From the NCBI GenBank assembly GCA_032871835.1, contig CM065297.1:39557098-39621097 (forward strand): 64,000 nt of DNA, written 5' to 3'. Both the position numbers and the translations under genes were made by a program. The notes under the pieces were generated by a model. It was given only the letters and a program-made list of their open reading frames with translations. It did not search any database and had not been told where the DNA came from. Shown here in pieces: positions 10,937 to 21,690 of this stretch (position 1 is its first letter; the number at the start of each line of letters is the position of its first letter). The stretch is from Dipteronia dyeriana (taxonomy: Eukaryota > Streptophyta > Magnoliopsida > Sapindales > Sapindaceae).

Positions 10937-11741
10937 GACACTAAATAAAGAGGGCAAAAAGGTCATTTTGATATTCTCTCTTTAAATCCTCTCATTTCCT
11001 CTCATTCTTAAGAGGTTGAGAAAATTGAAATTGAAGAACAAGTGCATAATTTTTCTCTCAACATTTTGATTTTTGTTTTTCTGATAACGTCTTCATTTCT
11101 ACTCCAAATCACTTGATTAAAGAACAGATTTCGAGTGTCTTGAAGATTTCTACAAACCCCTAGCATTTCCAAAACCAAAGGATGTCTATACTGTTCGTTG
11201 TGATCTGATCTTCAGTTCGTGGTGTTCATCCTTGTTGGTAAAATCATCTTCTTCTTAGTTTTTCTTCTTAGATCTTCTTATTGATTGATGCTATTTGATT
11301 AAGAAGCATGACTAGGATGCTTTTGATATCATTTTGTGGTTTGTTGATTTGATTTTTAAGTTTAGCTAGATTTGTGATAAATTGATTGATTTGTGCTAAA
11401 CTTGATAAACATGAGATTGTTTCTAGAAATGTTTTGTTCTTATGCTTGATTGATTATTTCTATATATAATTTCATTTTCTAAGAACTAGGTTGTGTTTTA
11501 ATTGGTTTCTATATCTTCATATCTATGTTCTTAGTTGATAACATGCTTAGGTTGCCTAGATACATTTGTGTTTATTCTTTGAAAGTATAATCTAGCTATC
11601 TAGTTGCATGTCCACAGAATTTGTTGATCATCATTTCCTATGTTGGGTGCTTGTTTGCATTTTGCATTCATGATCACTTAGATGCCTTGTGAAGAGGTAG
11701 AAAGTCTCATATCTTAGAGTGATTCTTTGATTTGAGCAATT

Positions 11742-11960
11742 GGAAGTCTTAGCTAGAGTCGGGAGGACTTGGATAGCTAAGCAAGTGGAAGTCTCGACAA
11801 AAGGTGTGAGACCTCAGATTGTTGAGTGAGGAAGTCTTGATATTAGTCAGGAGGACTCGGATAGTTGAGCAAGAAGTCTTGCCTAGGATCTGGTGGATCC
11901 GGATAGGTGAGCAAGGAATCTTCCTAGAGACAAGGGGTCTTGGATAGGAAGTTGGCTTAG
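11742..11960 (+). repeat. Degenerate 42-45-bp tandem repeats in the LTR
   Basis: Five units start at 11742, 11787, 11830, 11872 and 11914, each like gaagtcttgac...gtcgggaggactcggatagttgagcaa. Homologous arrays occur in the solo LTR (about 40053-40265) and, reversed, in Sirevirus D (about 60830-61020). Confidence 0.8.
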
Positions 11961-12253
11961 TAGATCACTAGGTTCAAGAATTGAGTGAGAGTGATAGCTT
12001 GTAGAGCATGTGTGATTGCTTGAGTGTGTAACTCTATTTGAAATAGTGGATTTGCTTTTGCCGGTGGTTGTGGTATCAACCTGTGGAATTTTCCTCTTCG
12101 AAGTTTTACCACGTAAATATTGTGTGCCATTGTTTGCAATTTTCATTAAACAATGTTAAAATTGCATTGTTTTAAAAAGAAGAAAAAAATTGGAGCATAT
12201 ACCTATTCACCCTCTCTAGGTATATTTACACTATAAATATAAAGGGAATTTCA

Positions 12254-12560
12254 AAAGTTACACAAAAAAGGAAGGTATCAATTATGAGAAAACCTTCTCT
12301 CCTATGGTCATGCTTAAATCCATTAGGATACTCTTATACATTACGACATCTTTAGACCTAGATATTTGGCAAATGGACGTCAAGTCACCTTTCCTTAACG
12401 GAAGTCTTGACGAAAGCATCTATATGATGAAACCAGAAGGATTCATTGAAAAGTGCCAAGAGGAAAAGGTATGCATGTTGCAAAGATCAATATATAAATT
12501 GAAGGAAGCATCCGGAACCTGGAACATAAAGTTCGATCTAGCTGTGAAAGGCTTATCCAA
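12254..12560 (+). pseudogene. Old copia RT fragment
   Basis: This part of a Ty1/copia RT (MLKSIRILLYITTSLDLDIW, QMDVKSPFLNGSLDESIYMM, KPEGF) closely resembles the RT of copia T (minus, 36590-37079). Sirevirus A sits immediately upstream, so the rest of the gene lies left of the window. At about 12555-12560 the RT runs straight into LTR sequence through a shared aaaacc, a deletion that removed the rest of pol and the start of the LTR. Confidence 0.8.
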
Positions 12561-12768
12561 AACCGTCAATGGATAAAATTTTTCACATAAAGACAATCGA
12601 AGAGTCTATCTTAATCATGAGATAAATGATGAAATTATGGTTACAACTGTTATTATTTAAACCATCAATGAGTACGATTATATAGCATAGTCTATCCTCG
12701 ATGGTAATCGATAGATGACTTCATTTTTAGATATGGATATCGTGGCTCCATTTATTAAATGTGAGTAG
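12560..12768 (+). repeat. Old copia LTR, left piece
   Basis: This matches the reverse complement of about 44415-44645 in the copia T LTR (for example gagtacgattatatagcata). It lacks about the first 400 bp of the LTR. It ends at the target duplication agtag (12764-12768), where copia T inserted; the LTR resumes at 45054. Confidence 0.8.
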
Positions 12769-13766
12769 TGTAGGCAAAAATGTGCAACCAAAGCGTGAAA
12801 AAAAAAATTAGGGTTTGGTATAAAAAATTTTCCCTTTTTTATAATAACAATAACCTTAACCCTAGATTAATTGATGTATATAAAAAGTATCGTACCTTTT
12901 TCTCGTGACGATTGAACTGGTGCCGAATTAAATCCGTAAGATCTTCCAATCCAATCACTAATGTGAATCACTTAGGAGTGCGGGCTCCCTTTCTTTAAAA
13001 TCTCTTTCTTTGTTAGTCACAATAATCCTCCAAGAAGAAAAACAAAGAACAATAGGTTACTTGTTAATTATCAATTAATTTGATTACAACTTGCGTGAAC
13101 CTAGATTCGATATTGTATATAAAACCTTTTAATGTAAAGGCTAATAGTATACTATCGAATACAAAACGTTCTTTCTTCCTTTTCCTCTTTTCCGAATTTT
13201 CACACACCAATCCTTAGAGTTGGATGAATTTATCTAGAGCAAGAACTGAATCCTTTATACTCAAAATTAGGGCATGGTTGAATTTTTCTTATTAGAATTA
13301 TCTAATGGCCTAATTTTTCCTCTCTCTAAATTTTCTTTGGCTGGCACAAAATTTTGAGCTTCAAATCTTGCCTTGGCCAAAATTTAGAGGCACTATATAT
13401 ATGATCATAAATCCTCTCCTAAGAAGGATTTACTTAGTGGGTAAGAATCCTATCCTTAGGTGGATTTACTTGGGGACCAAGAATCCTTTTCCAAATAGAA
13501 TTTTTTCCTACACCAAGGCTCCTAATCCAACTCAATAGTGTATTTGTAACCATATTAAAGATTTCCTAATTTGACGAGATAAATAATTTTTTTTATTTAT
13601 CTACTTATCAAATATAATCTTTAATATTAATTATACTACCAACAGTAGTATAATATTAGAAGACCTTCTCCTACTAGAAAAATGATTTTGATTTTTAATT
13701 AAACAATTAATTAATTACCAAATTAATTAATTTCAATTTAATTAAATAATAAAATAAAAAACAATA
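12769..13766 (-). repeat. Copia T 3' LTR, distal piece
   Basis: It reads as the LTR 3' end on the minus strand (plus start tgtaggcaaaaatgtgc) and corresponds to about 42733-43795 of the 5' LTR, minus a short internal deletion near 13010. It stops at the duplication caata (13762-13766), where the Tat element entered; the rest of this LTR is at 34246-35503. Confidence 0.9.
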
Positions 13767-14656
13767 TGTTGACGTCGATTTCTGGATGTATGGGAAAAAG
13801 TCAACAAGATTGGATTTTAGCTGAGATTTCAAAGAGAAAGAGAAGGAGAAAGTAATCGGATGTAAGTTTTATGTGGTAAAACTCCGATGACCGGAGAAAC
13901 GTCCACGGGTTGCTGAATAATCAACCAAGCCAAAATCCACTATTGAAAAGATTTACAACTCTCGATCTATCTTTTTCTCTCTGTATTTTTCTATATGTTT
14001 TCTATATATCTTTTGTGACGAGATTATGGGCCTATTTATATGTTCATAGAACCCTAATCATCTTTGTACAAGTAATAAAAGATCTTTGTATTTAATTATG
14101 ATTGGTTACTTGTTCGAAGTAGTCTATCTTCTTTCCTATTTCGGACAATTGTATTGAGATCGAATGAGACTCTAGTGATGTAGTCCAGTTAGGACTTATT
14201 TCCTTATAAAAGTGTAGTCTTTTTGAAGAAAAAAAATTGTTGCCTGATTTGGAACCTTTTCTGTTTGGTATTATATTCTTGAAACTCTTATTTGATATGG
14301 ATATCTTCGCGTATTTTAACGACTCTTGACTCATGTGAGTTACGTGCTGGGCTTCTTTATTCGGTTTTCTTCGTGTTTGTCCCAAGTAGAACATGATATT
14401 TAGCTGGTCCAGAATGACATCATCTGATCCCGAGTAAAACATGTCATCAGCTAACCCCGAGCATCATTAACTAGCCCCGAGTAGTATACGACGTCAGTTG
14501 ACCCTGAGTAGGTTTTGTTCAATACTTGTTTACTCGGGCTTCTCTTCTATGGTGATGTCTTGCAGGATACTTTCTGAATACTTATTCGGATGTCCACCTG
14601 GCAATCCTATCCTTTTTGTCAATGACATGTACGTCTAATAAAATTTATATATAAGA
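13767..14656 (-). repeat. 3' LTR of the Tat element (890 bp)
   Basis: On the plus strand it begins tgttgacgtcgatttctgg and ends aaatttatatataaga. It pairs with 33350-34240 throughout, with visible substitutions. Its minus-strand first bases read TCTTAT where the other LTR has TGTTGT, so the terminal dinucleotide is mutated here. Confidence 0.9.
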
Positions 14657-15152
14657 ATACCCCTTTAAAATATTTTTACCGAACAGGGTTTCGTTCCGGG
14701 CAAAAGTATTTTAACCAACTCTTCAATTTCTTTGTCTCTTTAATGCTAGGGAAAATGTCTTTTCATAATGGCATATTTTAATGGTGACCATGTAATTTCA
14801 ATTTGACTCCTCACGAGAGATCTCAATGATTGTGATGTTTTGGGTTTCTGACGGTTTTGGCCAGTTCTTCTCTTAACACGTGTCCTCTACCGTTTTATTT
14901 CTGGATGCCATTTATGAGAAACGACATACGTGTCTCTTAGTGTGCCGCCTACGTCATTAGATCTGTCTTTGATTTTTCCCACCATGAGATGCTAGGTTTT
15001 CGTGCTATTATAAATTCTCCATTGAAATAAGTTGTGTTGGTTCATTCTCAGACTCAAACCAGAAATTTTCTAGCCTAGATTTCTTCACGCAGAAAATCCT
15101 TGTTCTCTATTGAAGATTTTGCATCAGGTTTCTTCATTCAAGGTTAGTTTTA
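14657..15152 (+). promoter_or_regulatory. Putative promoter of the antisense gene in the Tat element
   Basis: This lies between the Tat LTR and the plus-strand gene at 15153. It has a G-box CACGTG at 14877-14882 (acacgtgtcc), two further ACGT cores (tacgtgtctc near 14928, tacgtcatta near 14950) and a TATA-like attataaatt at 15008-15017. A transcript starting about 30 bp later would reach the ATG at 15153. That arrangement suits an independent promoter; no expression evidence is available. The minus-strand polypurine tract of the Tat element lies at about 14660-14675. Confidence 0.5.
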
Positions 15153-18065
15153 ATGAATTTGACTTCCCGTCATCAACTTTTTACTATAGCTCTCGAAGCT
15201 CTTGATCATGGGGATTTTTAACTAGTATCTTGCGCTCGAAGATTATTAGGGGAAATCCCTCCGGATGAACCTCCTTTTTTAGAAGTCGACGTTTTTAGGC
15301 TTTACCCTGACGTCCCTTTTAGTTCTGTATCCAGTTCTGATTCTGATTCATCTAGTTCTGAATCTGTCATTTCTAATCACAGGGTACCACTTTGATCAAG
15401 AATGGAAAATCATCAAAGTAAAACTGAAGTCCACAAGCATAACTCGGGCGGCGTCCGGATTAGAGAGCAGATTATTAATGAGAAGGACATCGAACAGGAG
15501 TTAAAAAAATCTCGTCTTTCTTTTTCTATTGATCCCCCGAGTGAGTTTGACGCCGAACCGAATGTGGTCGGGGTAGATGAGATCGGGAAATATCATGCCT
15601 GATTCGACTTGGATAATTTAGTTACTCTAATTCCTACTGGTGATAGAGTTACGTGGCACCCTCCTCCGATCATGGTGGCAATCTATGGGTCCAAGCTTTG
15701 TTACGGCATTACTCTTCCTCTTCAGCCGTTCATTGTCTGGTTTCTGGATGAAGTAGGGATCGCTCCAGCTTAATTGGCCCTTAATAGATATAAGATCTTG
15801 ATGTGCATGTGGCACATGTGGAGCCTAATGAACATGTCGCCGCCTTCCCTGAGTAAAATCAAGCACTTCTATATGGTAAGGCAGTCTGGTAAGATGGGGA
15901 CTTATTTCCTTATGTCTGACCCGCCAGATTGTTGGGTTCCTGAAGGGACAAAGGTGAATCGAGGAGTTGACACCTTTGAAGACTCCAAGAAGAGGGGCTT
16001 CGTATAGGGATATCCTTCGTCGGACAAGTACTAGAAGAACAATTGTTTTTTTGCCGGAGGAAACCTAGGTCTTGAAGTTACTCTTTCGGATGGGGAAACT
16101 CAAACGGTGCTGAAAATTCCCCATTTTTTCTGTTCCCCTGAGGTATGGAACAAGAAAAAACTTGAATTCAGCGATACTGAGCTGACAAGACTTGCTCGGG
16201 CAGCAGTTCGTACTCTAGAGAAAAGGAACAAGACTTATCTTTTCAATGAGAAGAAGATGATAGAACTCGGCTTCTTTAGCCAGATTTCAGGCCACCGCAG
16301 GTGATGTAAGTAATCTTTGTACCCCCCATTTTTTTTTGTTTTTTATATTCTGACGCGATTCCTCTTTTTCTCCTAAGTGTATAACTCGGACATCGTCTGT
16401 GACATTCAAGCTCGTCAGGTGAAGTCAATCCTCTAAGCGAGCCAAAAAGAGGCTTCTTGTCAGAGCGAATAGGGCATTGGCCCACCTGAGTCAAATGAGG
16501 ACCCTCATGAGGCTGATGAGTAGGTTTCCGAAAGTGTCCCCATGGAAGTCATCCGGCCGATCATAGGGGAGTCAAATGCCCCAAGTGGCTATACTTAGGA
16601 GTTACATGACGACGAAAAGAGGCAGCATGATGGTCTAGATGAGGGGCTTGGTGGATTGAGCTCCCCGGTAGTGGTCCCTACCTAGTGAACGGACACCGGT
16701 GATGGAGGTAAAACCTCTGAGGGACAAGTAAACAAATCTTGACTTTTTTGAATCCTTTGGGGATGATGTTCAAGAAGATCCCTCAGCTGATCTCAACTTT
16801 CATCGCTCTCGGGCCTAGAAAAGGAAGACGGTCGATTCTTCTGCTCGCCCTTATAAGGTTCCTCTGGTGGTTTCATTCATCAACTCCAGTGATGAAGACA
16901 CCGGAGTTGAGATTCCCCTGAGCGTTGATGTTGAAGCATCGGTGGGTACAGAGACTTCGGACCCGATCAAGGGCTCTTTCCCCCCCGAGGTTGAAGATCT
17001 AAGGGCTAAATCTTCAGGAGGTTCTTATCCTTCTCCCTAACATATGCTCAGGGTGATGTCATTTGGTTGGGCTTTCATCGGGGATGATCACTGGAGCCAC
17101 CTTAGGGACGCGTCTTTGACGAGTCTACTTCAGAATATTTTTAATGGTGTATCCTATGTAAGTTATTCCCAACTCTCATCGTCTTGCTTGCTTGCTAGAT
17201 TTTTAATTTCGTTTCCTTGTAGGTGGTGGCTGAGTTCATTGAGCTAGTTCATACGCAACAGCATCAAGCCGATCGAATCAGGCGTCTTGAGGCTCAGCTG
17301 AAAGAAAGTTAGGATAACCGTGCTCGGGTTGAATCGACTTATGATGTGGGCTCTGCCCAAGTGTTTGCCGACTACTGTTTGGCAAAGCAAGTGGAGGCTA
17401 AGGAAAGAGCTTCTTTGGCAGAAGAAAAGGCTATGTCACTTCAAAACTTGTTGTCTTCTGTCCAGGAATCAATGCTTAAGACTGAGCACGAAGTGGAGTA
17501 GTCCAAGTCGGCATATGAAAAGAAGATCGAGGACTTGGAACGCCAAGCTTTGATAGTAGAGTCCTTATCCAAAGAGGCCAGGTTGGAACTCGAAGTCCAG
17601 GGGGTTGACCATTTTAAGAGATCCCCTACTTACGATGCTCTTCTCCTTTTGGAATTTCAGCGAGGGCTAGTTTCAGCTGGCAAGTTTTTTAAGGTCAAGA
17701 ATCGGGCAACTGAAAAAACCCAAACCAAGTGGGAGCTGTCGATCAAAAACCACGTGGATCGGTCCCTGAAATCTCTTCAGACTAAGATAAATGAGTGGAG
17801 AGCTTATTGCCGTAGTCGAGGCAAATAGCCCTATCCTATGCATTTGGAGATTCTATCCGAGCACTCCCTCTCAACCTTTTATGCCAGTTAGGGGTCGGTC
17901 GTGGAAGATGTGGTGCCTTATACCGGACCGATCCTGAGAGAAGATTACAATAAATGGATGGATGATTCGGTCGATATGATTGTTTGGCCTTCCAATGAAA
18001 AACTGCTCCGCGAATACGAAATGGTGCTGGACCCGAGCATCAGCAAGAGTTCTAAATCCTCCTAA
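15153..18065 (+). pseudogene. Decayed multi-exon antisense gene inside the Tat element
   Basis: From ATG 15153 one frame continues to about 16300 with only nonsense changes (stops near 15223, 15393, 15600, 15771, 16005, 16029) and no frameshift. A likely intron follows (donor gtgatgtaag near 16301-16305, pyrimidine-rich acceptor ctcctaag near 16377). Exon 2 is badly damaged. A second intron has clean borders (gtaagttatt at 17158, ttccttgtag ending 17222). Exon 3 encodes a coiled-coil-like region (ADRIRRLEAQLKES..., KKIEDLERQALIVE) and ends at TAA 18063. The N-terminal part resembles plant retroelement-associated proteins that Pfam calls 'putative gypsy type transposon'; that assignment is from memory. 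Function is unknown. It runs opposite to gag-pol, a layout reported for some Tat-lineage elements. Confidence 0.72.
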
Positions 18066-18194
18066 CACTTTGATTTATTTTGTAAGAATTCTTTTTTGTA
18101 AAGATTCTTTGTAAAGATTATCAATGAAATTCCGAGATAACTGTAATTATGAAAACCGAGTGGTTTGATTTGATTCATTGCTCAAGGAATTTCA

Positions 18195-18415
18195 TCGAGT
18201 ATTTTTATTAACTTGATTCTGTTGTTGCCGAGTATCTTTCTCAACTGGCTACCGCAATCTTTTGTGCCAAGTGTCTTATTAAACTAGCTAATGCAATTTA
18301 TGCCAAGTATCTTATTAAACTGGCTATTGCTAATGTTTGGGTAACTTCACCGAGTATCTTATTAAACTTGTTTCGTTACCCGAATAATTTTTAAGGCCAA
18401 GTATCTTATTAAACT
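18195..18415 (+). repeat. Degenerate short tandem repeats in the Tat spacer
   Basis: Six copies of a core like ccgagtatcttattaaactg start at about 18195, 18227, 18267, 18312, 18349 and 18393, spaced 32-44 bp. The rest of 18066-18959 is non-coding spacer between the antisense gene and the pol end; I see nothing else in it. Confidence 0.8.
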
Positions 18416-18959
18416 GGTTAATATTATTATCCGATTCATCTTAAAACATGCAAGTAGATTTATACTTGTGTTTCATACTCGGTTGTTACCCAAACATTAC
18501 ATCAAGGTTCACAATGATCATATGTTCAAGTCCTTACACATTACCGAGGACGTCTCCCCATTTTTTTTGTGCAAGGGTTTACCGAATCATTAAACTTTTT
18601 GAACCGCTTAACACAACTACACATTTCACCGGAATTTTTTCCGATAGCATCCCGAGCCTTTCTCCAGAATATGGTGCATCGGGTTTGCCTTTTTGCTAAG
18701 GTCAATTGACCTTGCTCAGCTGGCATGCTCTTTGGAGATTCTCGGCCCATTCGGGAATCAATGGTCCCGAGTATTCTATTTGCATGTTCTTGTTATCATG
18801 CTCGTCTTTCATATGTTCTTATTATCATATGCTTTATTTTTTGGAAATCCAGAGTTTGATTTTTATTTATAACTGCAAAACCAACAAAGATTTAAATTCC
18901 AAAGCTAATATTTGATCTAACTAAAATTTTCCTAAATAGAAAGGAAAACAAAAATTAAT

Positions 18960-20190
18960 TTAAGGATAGAAAATTTTCAGATATTTGGAATTGCATGGTC
19001 CGGGTAAAACCCCTCCATTGGGTCGTGCAATTCAATATGCTCCATGGCCAGCTATTCCTTCGATTTTGTACAGGCCTTCCGATTTATCAGTCAGGGAAAA
19101 TGCAACCTTATTTTTTGTATTCAATGACACCTTCCTGAGTACCAAGTCTCCTAGTTGGAATTTCCTGACCCGAACATGAGACTTGTAGTGGCGAGCTACT
19201 CTTTGATGATATGCCATACTTCGTATTAGGGACTTCTCCCTTTTCTCTTCTAGCTCATCTAGACTTTGTAACAGCACATTAACATTCTGCTCTTCATTAA
19301 ATAGCCTGCTCAGGGTGTTGCATATGACGTTTCTATAAGATAACAGATTCTGTTTCAAGCGTTAAAGTGAATGGAGTCTCTCCTGTTGAAGTTCTTGCTG
19401 TCGTCCGATACGCCCATAATACTTCGGGAAGCTTTTCAACCCAACTTCCTTTCTTGACATCCAGCTTTGCTTTGAGTGTATGCTTGATGATTTTGTTTAC
19501 TACTTCAGCCTTCCCGTTTGTTTAAGGATGGGCAGGTGTGACATAGTAATTGGCAAATTGGTACTCCTTGCAAAGTTGTCTGAATTTCAAGTTATCAAGC
19601 TCGGTGCCATTATCAGTGATGACAATGTTTGGGACTCCAAACCTGTAGAGTATATTCTTTTTCACAAAATTTATGGTATTTACTTTTGTGATATGCACTA
19701 ATGCTTCAACTTCTGCCCACTTCGTGAAATAGTCAATGGCTACTATGGCATACTTCGCTCCACCCCCTGCCCCAGCTGGCATTGGGCCGATTAAATCCAA
19801 ACCCCACATGGCAAATGGCCATGGGGATGTGAGGTTTTTGAGATTTTCAGGGGGTTGTCGGGTATCATTAGCAATCTTTTGGCAATTATTGTAACTCTCC
19901 GAACATCGTTGTGCATATGAGAATAAAGTAGGCCAATAATAACCTTGCCCGAGTACCTTGTGTGCTAAACTTTTACCCCAGTATGAATTCCGCAAACTCC
20001 CCAGTGGATTTCCTGTAATATCTGACATGCTTCTTCCTCTGACACACTTCTTTAAAGTGTTCGGGAAAACCCTTCTGTATAGTTCTCCTCCTACCAATGT
20101 GTACCTTGCTGATCTATACCTGATACGTTTTGCTTGTAAGGGATTTTTTGGGAGCAAGCCTTCTTTTTGGAACCTTTTCAGCTGGGTCAT
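18960..20190 (-). pseudogene. Tat element integrase
   Basis: Read on the minus strand: a degraded zinc-finger region in which the His pair is not readable, then the catalytic core with the first Asp in WGLDLIGPMP and the second in ITDNGTELDN. At about 19525 a TAA replaces the Gln before TNGKAEVVN, which holds the catalytic Glu. The C-terminal domain follows (KSHVRVRKFQLGDLVLRKV, 19032-19358) and ends at TAA 18960. Integration of the cDNA would be its role; this copy is broken. Confidence 0.88.
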
Positions 20191-20217
20191 CCAACCATCT
20201 GACGGTGTTCTGATTTT

Positions 20218-20625
20218 TTAAATTTCAAAGTTTTTTGGCTCAGCTGTGCTCGGTTTGAGGAGATGTGCAACCGGAATAGTTTTTTGCCTGATTGTGGTTG
20301 TTGCTGATGCTAGTTTAGACAAAGCATTTTCCTTTTCATTCTCCTCCATGGGGATCTTGGCAATCCTATATTCATTGAATTTCTGGAGGAGTTGTCTTGC
20401 AATGTCACGATAGGATATCATGCTTTCATCCTTGGCTTGGTATTCATCCAGTACTTGGTTGACAATTACCTGTGAATCGCTAAATATCTCGACTTCATCG
20501 GCCATTTTTTCTACCCTTGAATACCTGGTCTCGGAGGGTAAAAGTGCATTGCTGGTATAATACACTGGCTTTTGTACTCCATTTTCTGTTCTGACTAGGA
20601 GTGAGCATGCTGCTAATTCTGTAAT
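20218..20625 (-). pseudogene. Tat element RNase H remnant
   Basis: Reads YSRVEKMA directly into DEVEIFSDSQVIVNQVLDEY and ends ENALSKLAS. The second part resembles the extra archaeal-type RNase H known from Tat-lineage elements. The fusion YSRVEKMA/DEVEIF suggests that most of the first RNase H and the start of the second were deleted. The family's Asp near the end is Asn here (ENALSKLAS). Confidence 0.7.
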
Positions 20626-20699
20626 TGATTAGTATAATTGGAGTATCTCCCTCATTTGTGGTTTTGAAATCTGTCTGTGGCCTTTGAGATGAATCTACC

Positions 20700-21690
20700 T
20701 AAGGAAGCTAAATATCCTGTTAAGCGCTGTACTTCTTTAAGTATCCTTGGTGAAGTCATTTTCTGCAGAGCTTGGATCTTTTCAGGATTGACTTCGATTC
20801 CCCTTTACTGAACTTGGAAACCTAGGAACCTTCCTAAAGGAACTCCGAATAGACACTTGTTCGTATACAGCTTCATTTGGTATCTCCTTAAAACATCAAA
20901 TTTCTCTCGCAGGTCTAATGTATGTTTGTTTGTCGAGATGCTTTTGGTCAGCATGTCATTATTGTATACTTCCATGTTCCTTCCTATTTGTCATGCGAAG
21001 ATTCTGTTGACCAGTCTTTGATATGTTGCCCCTGCATTTTTTAATCTGAAGGGAATCACTGTGTAACAGTACAGGCCCTTATTGGGTGTAAACGCTGTTT
21101 TTTCTTTATCGCCCTTGTTCATTCGGATTTGGTTATATTTCGAGTAGGCGTCCATGAAACTGAACAATTCATGGCTTGATGTAGCATCCACTAGTTGGTC
21201 TATCCTTGGGAGTGGAAAACTGTCTTTTGGGCATGCTTTATTCAAATCTATGAAATTTACGCACATTCTCCATTGTCTATTTTTCTTTTGGATGAGAACT
21301 ACATTATATACCCATTGAAGGTAGTTGATCTCTCTAATCAACCCTACAACAAATAGCTTCTCCACTTCCTGTTTGATCGCTTGACTTCTTTCGAGATTGA
21401 ATGACCTTCTCTTTTGTATCACTGGTTTTCCATTCGGGTCTACTGCGAGATGATGAGATATTATTCAAGCATCTATCCCGACCATGTCTTCATGACTCCA
21501 GGCAAACGCATCCTTGTATTCTTTAAGCAGATCAGTGAGGCTTTGTTTGACTTTTCCTTCCAAATTGGCCCCAATTTTGATCTTCTTATCTGGTTCATCT
21601 TCTTTGAAGATAAATTCTTCGACCGGTTCATTTTTGGACTCCTTCGACTCTTCCTTTGGATCAAATTTCTTCGATCGGTTCATTTACGGG
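20700..21690 (-). pseudogene. Tat element reverse transcriptase
   Basis: It starts with an acidic linker and LLKEYKDAFAWSHEDM, then RT motifs: RMCVNFIDLNKACPKDSFPL, FSFMDAYSKYNQIRM (first catalytic Asp present) and FRLKNAGATYQRLVNRIF. The active-site box at 20955-20966 reads Y-N-N-D, so the first Asp of the usual YVDD is lost. A TGA occurs at about 20991 just before it. After the connection region the sequence jumps toward the RNase H remnant. Confidence 0.88.

Larger units (their letters stand above)
1..12253 (+). mobile_element. Sirevirus A: Ty1/copia element, left end outside window, split by gypsy G1
   Basis: The order is partial 5' LTR, initiator-Met-like primer site, gag remnant, protease, integrase, RT, RNase H, a long 3' non-coding stretch, polypurine tract and a 2118-bp 3' LTR. 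This is the Ty1/copia order. Long LTRs, two-part gag with a late zinc knuckle, and several G-rich tracts before the 3' LTR are typical of the Sirevirus group. The 3' LTR is followed at 12254 by the RT of another copia, so this element inserted into an older one; its target duplication cannot be checked because the left end lies outside the window. Coding parts carry several stops, a frameshift and a gag deletion, so the copy is dead. Confidence 0.9.
10136..12253 (+). repeat. 3' LTR of Sirevirus A (2118 bp)
   Basis: It starts tgttaggttctagatt right after the polypurine tract and ends gggaatttca. Its last 325 bp match the 5' LTR at 1-333. The same family is seen as a solo LTR at 38535-40652, also 2118 bp. 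It holds paired G-box modules (10866-10936), an array of 42-45-bp repeats (11742-11960) and the terminal cytosine-CTCTAGG motif, here with a short C run. Confidence 0.92.
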
